Positions 24,908-29,659 of a DNA stretch of 29,659 nt are shown here, in pieces. A program made the position numbers and the translations under genes. Under the pieces are notes generated by a model. The model was not told where the DNA came from. It did not search any database and worked only from the letters and a program-made list of their open reading frames with translations. Position 1 is the first letter of the stretch. Each line of letters begins with the position of its first letter. This DNA is from a virus, in the IMG/VR virus record IMGVR_UViG_3300007539_000129, positions 1-29,659 of that record. The stretch is one strand, 5' to 3'.

Positions 24908-25654
24908 TTAAATCTCCAATAGATCTTTGATATCTGTTACGATACATATTCCCATTGATTCTGCTTTGTGTGTTTTTGCAGAAGCAATATCGCTTTCATT
25001 AACTAAAAAGTCTGTATCTTTAGTAATAGATGTTTTTACTGTATAGCCTGCTTTTTGCAATGCTCCTTTGGCAAGTTCTTTTGTCTTAAAAGAACTTAAC
25101 CTTCCAGATATTACAACTATAGGGCCTCCAGTGGTTAGTTTAGTAGAGGTTTGCCACGTAAAAGGCAACTCTCTATATTTATGCTCAAAGTCGGTTTTAA
25201 ACCAGCGCATAAAACTCTGTATCGTTTTAGAACCTAGACCTGCCTCAAGAAGTTTTTGCTCTGTTATGTCTTGAATACTATTAATATGAGAGCATAGCTT
25301 CTCTGATGCAGTTTTACCAAATAAAGGTATAGAAAACGAGCCTAAAAGGGTTTGAAGATCCGCTGACTTACTATTTTCAATCTGAGTAAGCAGCTTATCT
25401 GCTAGGGCTGTGCTACTAAGTTTGGTAATAACCTCTTCTCTGTTTAGTGCGTAAATATCATTGATATCTGTCAACTCTAACTTAGAAATAGTAGCAGGAC
25501 CTAGTCCCTTGATTTTTAGAGAGGTAGCAAAATGTCCGACAATTTTTTGCGACTTACCCGCACAGGAATCATCCATGCAGTACAGCAAGTCATTAACCCA
25601 AACAAGTTCAGAACTACATTCTGGACAATTAGTGGGCGGTAAAATTTCTTTCAA
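24908..25654 (-). CDS. NAD+-dependent DNA ligase, C-terminal half (zinc finger, HhH, BRCT)
   Basis: 248 residues from a TTG start 30 bases after promoter P2. The zinc finger has four Cys (C10, C13, C26, C31: PTNCPECSSEL, LLYCMDDSC). Helix-hairpin-helix motifs follow (IKGLGPATISKL, FGKTASEKLCSHI, LLEAGLGSKTIQSF), then a BRCT domain (about 175-248, GGPIVVISGRLSSFKTKEL). These are domains 3, 4 and 5 of bacterial LigA, without adenylation and OB domains, which are in the gene just upstream. It should work as a subunit with that protein. T5 ligase is also encoded as two subunits. Confidence 0.9.
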   Translation of the reverse strand: MKEILPPTNCPECSSELVWVNDLLYCMDDSCAGKSQKIVGHFATSLKIKGLGPATISKLELTDINDIYALNREEVITKLSSTALADKLLTQIENSKSADLQTLLGSFSIPLFGKTASEKLCSHINSIQDITEQKLLEAGLGSKTIQSFMRWFKTDFEHKYRELPFTWQTSTKLTTGGPIVVISGRLSSFKTKELAKGALQKAGYTVKTSITKDTDFLVNESDIASAKTHKAESMGICIVTDIKDLLEI

Positions 25655-25683
25655 GTTACTTCTTCCCTAAAAAGTAGACGTAT

Positions 25684-25723
25684 ATTATACAAAAATCAAC
25701 AGATAATGTCAAGATCTATTTTT
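25684..25723 (-). promoter_or_regulatory. Promoter P2 (sigma70-like with shared upstream element)
   Basis: Minus strand: AAAAATAGATC, TTGACA (25712-25707), 17-base spacer, TATAAT (25689-25684). It overlaps the stop codon of the ligase N-terminal half and drives the C-terminal half. Confidence 0.88.
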
Positions 25724-26663
25724 CTATACGTCTTGTAATTCGTGGTATTATGTCACCGGAGCGTATAACCTCTACAGTACAACCTATCTCTAAGTTTAGA
25801 GAACGTATATACTCTATATTGTGTAAAGTTGCCTTAGCAACGTTTGCACCATCAATATTTATAGGGTCTAGTATTCCTACTGGAGAAACTACACCGCTTT
25901 TTCCGGTTTGCCAAATAACATCAATTAATTTAGTTTGAACTCCCTCTTTTCTCTCTTTTAAGGCGTAAGATCCCCGAGGGTGATGGGAAGTTGTACCTTC
26001 GTTTTCATACGCAACATTATTTTCAATACGTAAGACTAGCCCATCTTGAGGGAACTCTTCATAGGTACTTTCTAATATTGTTTGGAACCCTAGCTCGTTT
26101 AGGGCTTTCATATCCTTAGAGAAGGTTTCCTCTACAAAAGGATAGCAGCCATGAACAATGAAAGATAGCTCACGGGAGATAAACTCTGGTATGCTTTTTA
26201 GATTAAGGGAACCTGCAGCATAGTTTCTAGAGTTTGGTATATATTTGGGAGACACTACCTCTCCCGTGAGCTGAATAAGATCAGTGTATTCAATCCTAAT
26301 AGGAACTAATTTCTTTGCGACAAACTTATCAGTAATATCTAAACCTTCTACTCCATTACCTCGTGTTAGTACTTGCACTAATAGCCCTTCGGAATATGTA
26401 ATCGCCACGGACGCACCGTCTAGTTTTGGTGTAGTTATTATACCGCCCATCCCAGAACGAAGCGGGGGGTTACCTTCTCCTTCGTAATGCTTTTGCAGAC
26501 TATATAGTCTGAAGGTATGAGCTACAGTATGATCGTCTTCTAAGGCATAGCCTACGGTATCCCAACCCACATCTTTGGCTAAGGAATCAAATTCCTCATC
26601 AGACATTATAGGGGTACCTTCATAGTACAGCTTGGATGCTTTGTGTAAAAGTTTATGTATCAA
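25716..26663 (-). CDS. NAD+-dependent DNA ligase, N-terminal half (NAD-binding, adenylation, OB)
   Basis: 315 residues from a TTG start with AGGAAA upstream. Domain Ia (LYYEGTPIMSDEEFDSL) binds the NMN part of NAD+. The adenylation domain has catalytic K80 in TPKLDG, RGNGVEG (101-107), GEVV and QDGLVLRI. An OB domain follows (DVIWQTGKSGVVSPVGIL, TVEVIRSGDIIPRI). It stops exactly where the zinc finger would begin. The next Met (residue 20) would remove part of domain Ia, so TTG is preferred. Together with the 248-residue product it makes a shortened but complete LigA set, apparently sealing nicks during phage replication. Confidence 0.92.
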   Translation of the reverse strand: MIHKLLHKASKLYYEGTPIMSDEEFDSLAKDVGWDTVGYALEDDHTVAHTFRLYSLQKHYEGEGNPPLRSGMGGIITTPKLDGASVAITYSEGLLVQVLTRGNGVEGLDITDKFVAKKLVPIRIEYTDLIQLTGEVVSPKYIPNSRNYAAGSLNLKSIPEFISRELSFIVHGCYPFVEETFSKDMKALNELGFQTILESTYEEFPQDGLVLRIENNVAYENEGTTSHHPRGSYALKERKEGVQTKLIDVIWQTGKSGVVSPVGILDPINIDGANVAKATLHNIEYIRSLNLEIGCTVEVIRSGDIIPRITRRIEK

Positions 26664-26699
26664 AAACTAAGTTTCCTAGAATCATTAAAATACAGGAGT

Positions 26700-26739
26700 A
26701 TTATGTCAAATTTTAGGGAAAAAGTCAAGAAGTATTTTT
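26700..26739 (-). promoter_or_regulatory. Promoter P3 (sigma70-like with shared upstream element)
   Basis: Minus strand: AAAAATACTTC, TTGACT (26728-26723), 17-base spacer, CATAAT (26705-26700). One mismatch in each box. It drives the ligase N-terminal half, 37 bases downstream. Confidence 0.78.
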
Positions 26740-26741
26740 AC

Positions 26742-27041
26742 CTATGATTGATATAGTTGGTCAAACGTATCTTTAAAGTACTCTAAAATATTCTCTCTAC
26801 CCTCTGCTAGGGATAGTATCTCTACTAATCCTGCAAATAGTTCATAAGAGTTTGTTAGGTCTAGTGGAATAGATATGCCCTTACTAGAGGGTAGACTATC
26901 GCCTTCAAAACTCAAGTAGTACTGTCTTAAGTGTAAGTATTCTATTCCATTAAACTTATTGATAGTTAGTTTAACCTGTCTACCATCGTCATACTCATGC
27001 ACGATTCTAGAGTATAGTTCTGAAGATTCTGCCTTATACAT
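26742..27041 (-). CDS. PC4-like single-stranded DNA-binding protein
   Basis: 99 residues. RQVKLTINKFNGIEYLHLRQYY followed by SSKGISIPLD and a C-terminal helix matches the PC4/Sub1 (transcriptional coactivator p15) beta-sheet-and-helix pattern: basic strand, F-x-G-x-x-Y, (I/L)R-x-Y-Y, KGIS(L/I). The family binds ssDNA as a dimer. Bacterial and phage members act in transcription or replication. It overlaps the upstream gene by 8 bases and has GGAG at suitable spacing. Whether it acts on phage transcription or on ssDNA at forks is open. Confidence 0.72.
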   Translation of the reverse strand: MYKAESSELYSRIVHEYDDGRQVKLTINKFNGIEYLHLRQYYLSFEGDSLPSSKGISIPLDLTNSYELFAGLVEILSLAEGRENILEYFKDTFDQLYQS

Positions 27042-27312
27042 TCTTTACATCTCCGTTTCTTAGTATCGAAGATAAAGGAACTATACTTGTTATATTTTCA
27101 GGATTTAATAGGCGATAGGAATCTGTATCCCAACAAAATAGCAGGATATTATTATCTGTCTCTTTAGCTCTGTTTTTCTTTTCCTGAATGTACTTAGTGC
27201 TAAAATCTAAAGTACATACATTGTACTTTAACTTTTTAGAGTTAGTACTTCTATACGTTATTATCGCATCGCCATAGCTTTCTATAAGCTCTTTGGCTTC
27301 AAATTTTTTCAT
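27034..27312 (-). CDS. Small conserved hypothetical protein
   Basis: 92 residues from ATG at 27312, preferred over the TTG at 27324 because GGAA lies 6 bases before it. The sequence KFEAKELIESYGDAIITYRS, KKLKYNVCTLDFSTKYI and LLFCWDTDSYRLLNPENITSIVPLSSIL suggests a small mixed beta fold. I know this type only as an unknown in phages. Coupled to the PC4-like gene downstream. Confidence 0.68.
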   Translation of the reverse strand: MKKFEAKELIESYGDAIITYRSTNSKKLKYNVCTLDFSTKYIQEKKNRAKETDNNILLFCWDTDSYRLLNPENITSIVPLSSILRNGDVKNV

Positions 27313-27355
27313 ACGGATTTCCAATATAATTAAAAAATCCGCGACTGGTTAGTTA

Positions 27356-28114
27356 CTATTTATTTGGGGGGTCTAAATCCAGAGCATGATATATTGGGGT
27401 TTTATCCGGCAATTCCGAAGATAATCTAGCATTTAGATCTTCTATACTAACGTAGGTTAGAAAGTCGTTAATTGCTGAGTCTGGACTCATGGAATAAATT
27501 TTTATTCCTAGAGGCTTACACATGAGAGAGAACTTATACAGATATTTACTAAGCTGCTCATACAGGGTTGCATTCCAACGTCTCTGCTTATCGCTTAAGC
27601 TAATATCTGAATTATAGTAATCTCCTTTATCAAGTGTAAAGTCGCATCCTGCTAAATAGATTTCTCGGTGTCCCATCCAAAGAATTATATTTAGCATAGT
27701 TGCAAAAGAGTTCTGGTGCCAAACAAACTTACCTTTTTCTGTCAATTCGGTAAATATGTCGAAAACTCCGGTGGCCTTTTTCAGGGTTGCATAGTACATA
27801 TTATGGGTCTTAAATAATTTAGTTCCATTATATGTTCTATCCTGATACCCTGATCTTAATATTTTTATAAAAGGCTCAAAGAAAACATCTCTGTCATAAC
27901 AGTGAGGATCATCCATTCCTGCCCAAACATTCGGATAAACTCTGGGATAAACATTATTTAATCCAAAGACTACCTTCTTAGGGCCAGGCAATAGAGTACA
28001 ATCTATTTTATTAAGGGAGGGGCCCCCACAGGCGAGTATAGCTACAGAAGAACTATACAGCCTGTGCAGACCAGAATCGTGCCAGCCTCCTCTATTATAA
28101 TAGAGAAGAGACAC
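27356..28114 (-). CDS. DUF115/GT42-like Rossmann enzyme (possible glycosyltransferase)
   Basis: 252 residues from GTG immediately after the stop of the HTH gene. VAILACGGPSLNKID (24-38) and ILWMGHREIYLAGCDFTLDKGDYY (144-167) match the nucleotide-binding loop and central strand of the DUF115 / MptE-like and sialyltransferase 42 (Cst-II) fold. VVFGLNNVYPRVYPNVWAGMDDP and SMSPDSAINDFL are consistent with phage members. Possible activities include glycosyl or sialyl transfer to a surface or DNA target, or pterin diphosphokinase-like chemistry. The sequence does not pick one. An AGAGGAGG lies inside the first codons rather than before the start. It is unusual to find this in the replication block. 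Confidence 0.65.
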   Translation of the reverse strand: MSLLYYNRGGWHDSGLHRLYSSSVAILACGGPSLNKIDCTLLPGPKKVVFGLNNVYPRVYPNVWAGMDDPHCYDRDVFFEPFIKILRSGYQDRTYNGTKLFKTHNMYYATLKKATGVFDIFTELTEKGKFVWHQNSFATMLNIILWMGHREIYLAGCDFTLDKGDYYNSDISLSDKQRRWNATLYEQLSKYLYKFSLMCKPLGIKIYSMSPDSAINDFLTYVSIEDLNARLSSELPDKTPIYHALDLDPPNK

Positions 28115-28558
28115 TTAGTCGTTTACTGCAGTAATTACATTTGCAAAGTATTGCGCTGCTTTACCAGTTAATTTAGTAACAATAGCCTCGTCTACTTCTT
28201 GTCCAGCATCTACCAAAGCTTTTTCTAATGCTTCGATTGCTGCGGCTTTTGATACCCTGCTTGAGGTGCCTCCGGAAGAGGAGGTTGAAGAGGATGTGCC
28301 AGGAGATTTTTTAATATAAACTCCGGCCTTAGTTAGAATCATTCGTACACCGTTAGGGCTCTCTCCCACTTCATCAGAGATTTCTTTTACAATCTCCATA
28401 GAAGTTTCGGCAGAGGGCTCTGCCATCTGGTACATTTCAATCACTTGGGCTTTCTTTTCGTCGTCCCACGCCATTTTTCTTCTCCGTTTCAGTTTTCCAT
28501 TATGTCCTGGGCAGGTGCCCAGAGTCTCTAGCTGTTGTCTATAAAATCGGTCGCTCAT
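28115..28558 (-). CDS. Helix-turn-helix DNA-binding protein with Ser-rich linker
   Basis: 147 residues. A basic leader (FYRQQLETLGTCPGH, KRRRK) precedes an HTH-like unit (about 30-84, WDDEKKAQVIEMY... ISDEVGESPNGVRMILTKAGVYI) that resembles the repeated units of the protein at 24193. A Ser/Thr/Gly linker (86-100) joins it to a C-terminal helical domain ending DEAIVTKLTGKAAQYFANVI, a motif I associate with unknown T4-like phage proteins. ATG 28558 lies 27 bases after promoter P4. A second ATG at 28474, with a stronger GGAGAAG site, would make a 119-residue form without the leader. Confidence 0.72.
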   Translation of the reverse strand: MSDRFYRQQLETLGTCPGHNGKLKRRRKMAWDDEKKAQVIEMYQMAEPSAETSMEIVKEISDEVGESPNGVRMILTKAGVYIKKSPGTSSSTSSSGGTSSRVSKAAAIEALEKALVDAGQEVDEAIVTKLTGKAAQYFANVITAVND

Positions 28559-28584
28559 TGGTTCTCTTAATTTTATAAGTGTAT

Positions 28585-28627
28585 ATTATACATATAATTT
28601 AGAGTGAATGTCAAGAAATATTTTTTT
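28585..28627 (-). promoter_or_regulatory. Promoter P4 (sigma70-like with shared upstream element)
   Basis: Minus strand: an A-rich AAAAAATATTTC, TTGACA (28614-28609), 18-base spacer, TATAAT (28590-28585). It begins at the stop codon of the 63-residue gene and drives the HTH gene. Confidence 0.86.
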
Positions 28628-28817
28628 AAACCTTAAAAGAATTACTCGGCAGATCGGGTCTAGCCAGAGTTTCAGTATCTTCCTTGTGCGTATCAATGTA
28701 CTGCTTTATTATGTCTGTTATAGCACTTTCTAATAAAATAGATATTTCGTAGGAAGTTAATTCTATCTGCAAGGTGCCAGATCCATCCTCGTTTTCTTTA
28801 TAGCTTTCTACTTTCAT
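28626..28817 (-). CDS. Small hypothetical protein
   Basis: 63 residues. N-terminus MKVESYKENEDGSGTLQIELT suggests two short strands, then SYEISILLESAITDIIKQYI looks like an amphipathic helix. Preceded by GGAGAAGTCT, the same leader as the peroxiredoxin. I know such small proteins only as unknowns in aquatic phages. Confidence 0.65.
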   Translation of the reverse strand: MKVESYKENEDGSGTLQIELTSYEISILLESAITDIIKQYIDTHKEDTETLARPDLPSNSFKV

Positions 28818-28820
28818 AGA

Positions 28821-28827
28821 CTTCTCC
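28821..28827 (-). promoter_or_regulatory. Ribosome-binding site GGAGAAG
   Basis: Overlaps the peroxiredoxin stop codon by one base and sits 3 bases before ATG 28817. It is identical, including the TCTATG that follows, to the site at 29409-29415. Confidence 0.75.
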
Positions 28828-29405
28828 TAGATTTTTGAGAGTATGTATTCTGGGTTTGTGTAGAGATATGGATCTTCTTCTACATTGTCACCTTTGCCTT
28901 CTTCGATAAACCAGTCAGTAATATTTCCATTATTTGCAATAACTGCATACCTCCAAGAACGCTCACCAAAGCCAAGATTGTCTTTCTGCACGTTCATTTC
29001 CATAGCTCGCGTAAATTCACCACTTCCGTCTGGAAGCACTGTTACATGCTTCAAGCTCTGAGACTTTGCCCACTGATTCATTACGAAGGCATCATTTACA
29101 GATATACAGTAGATATCGTGAATACCTTTTTCATGAAACTCAGGTGCTAGCTCTTCAAACCTAGGCAGCTGAAAAGTGTCACACGTTGGCGTGAAAGCGC
29201 CGGGCAGGGAGAAGATCAAAACTCGTCCTCCTGAAAAGAAATCCCAGCTAGTGAAATTCTTCCACTCATATGGATTCGGTCCCGCTGCAGCAGCGTTGTA
29301 AACTCGTGTACGAAATGTTACTGCAGGCAACGTGTATGGCAAGGGCCTCCAACTATTGTTGTAGTCTTCTCTTTCTAGTTTGGAACAATGAATGTTAATT
29401 GTCAT
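28827..29405 (-). CDS. Prx5-type peroxiredoxin
   Basis: 192 residues from ATG at 29405; an ATG at 29417 has no ribosome site, while GGAGAAG precedes this one. The peroxidatic Cys is C75 in SLPGAFTPTCD, with P68 and T72 as usual. DIYCISVNDAFVMNQW and GFGERSWRYAVI (catalytic Arg) complete the Prx5/redoxin pattern. A second Cys (C100) is present. It reduces peroxides with a thiol donor. An added N-terminal 40 residues precedes the fold. As a phage auxiliary gene it may limit oxidative damage during infection, or protect the tyrosyl radical and iron of the reductase. It overlaps the upstream gene by 11 bases. Confidence 0.92.
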   Translation of the reverse strand: MTINIHCSKLEREDYNNSWRPLPYTLPAVTFRTRVYNAAAAGPNPYEWKNFTSWDFFSGGRVLIFSLPGAFTPTCDTFQLPRFEELAPEFHEKGIHDIYCISVNDAFVMNQWAKSQSLKHVTVLPDGSGEFTRAMEMNVQKDNLGFGERSWRYAVIANNGNITDWFIEEGKGDNVEEDPYLYTNPEYILSKI

Positions 29406-29658
29406 AGACTTCTCCATAAATTTTATATAACAGGTTCTCTAGGTTTTGCATAATCTGATAATACTCTTTTTCAGGTGCAAACAAAGTTCCGTCTTTGTAA
29501 ATGAACTGATCCATGTCTACCCTTAGCTCGTGAAGAGCTTGAGCAAGATCAATTTTTGGTTCTATTTCTTTGCGTAAATCTTGTAGTTTTAAGTTAAGCA
29601 CAGATACCTCAAGTGCAGTAAGGTCCATTCGTTCTGCATACTCGAGTATGTCTTCTAC
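29395..29658 (-). CDS. Small hypothetical protein, 5'-truncated by window edge
   Basis: ATG at 29628 gives 77 residues, but the same frame is open to the right edge (VEDILEYAERMDLTAL) with coherent helical sequence and no ribosome site before that ATG, so the true start probably lies outside. The visible part is helical and charged (LNLKLQDLRKEIEPKIDLAQALHELRVDMDQF). No domain recognised. Its stop overlaps the peroxiredoxin start. Confidence 0.65.
   Translation of the reverse strand, partial: VEDILEYAERMDLTALEVSVLNLKLQDLRKEIEPKIDLAQALHELRVDMDQFIYKDGTLFAPEKEYYQIMQNLENLLYKIYGEVYDN
29409..29415 (-). promoter_or_regulatory. Ribosome-binding site fixing the peroxiredoxin start
   Basis: GGAGAAG followed by TCTATG, matching the site before the 63-residue gene. 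It supports ATG 29405 over ATG 29417. Confidence 0.75.
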
Positions 29659-29659
29659 C

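Noticed and set aside
1-29659. tRNA genes, integrase and attachment sites
   Set aside because: No cloverleaf-like sequence, integrase or insertion-sequence gene was recognised; nothing indicates a temperate lifestyle in this window.

Overview
The window is a stretch of a tailed double-stranded DNA phage genome (Caudoviricetes). It has AT-rich, tightly packed, often overlapping genes in two convergent blocks, no tRNA or rRNA gene, and no host-like housekeeping genes. Kelch-like tail repeats, a class I ribonucleotide reductase, a peroxiredoxin, a PC4-like protein and a family-A polymerase resemble phages of aquatic, mainly marine, bacteria. The host cannot be named from this window.

Plus-strand block (1-9638), tail fibre and adhesion module. 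It opens inside a large collagen-like fibre gene that continues past the left edge (two Gly-X-Y tracts around a beta-rich middle). Next come a kelch-like fibre protein, a coiled-coil protein, a protein with two tandem 2-oxoglutarate/Fe(II) oxygenase domains, a small unknown protein, two more kelch-like fibre paralogues, and a sulfotransferase. The fibre proteins probably make up adhesion structures. The oxygenase and sulfotransferase are candidate modifiers of the fibres or of a host surface molecule. The block ends at a hairpin that can terminate transcription from both sides.

Minus-strand block (29659 down to 9667), nucleotide metabolism, replication and recombination. In transcription order: an edge-truncated small protein, a Prx5-type peroxiredoxin, a small protein, a helix-turn-helix protein, a DUF115/GT42-like Rossmann enzyme, a small protein, a PC4-like ssDNA-binding protein, an NAD+-dependent DNA ligase split over two genes, a protein with repeated DNA-binding-like units, DnaB-type helicase, TOPRIM primase, PolA with 3'-5' exonuclease, a conserved unknown, a UvsW-like SF2 helicase, a conserved unknown, an ssDNA-binding protein, a gp47/gp46 (SbcD/SbcC) nuclease pair, small proteins, a PDDEXK nuclease, a 5'-3' exonuclease, and ribonucleotide reductase alpha and beta with a small membrane-protein ORF between them. 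Together they form a largely self-sufficient replisome with dNTP supply.

Four minus-strand promoters with near-consensus -35 and -10 boxes share an extra conserved A-rich upstream element. Each lies at the stop codon of the preceding gene, which suggests a phage promoter family. Several starts were revised: the collagen gene has no start in the window, the ssDNA-binding protein starts at 17485, the peroxiredoxin at 29405, and two short genes (13817-13927 and 10631-10816) are proposed in gaps.
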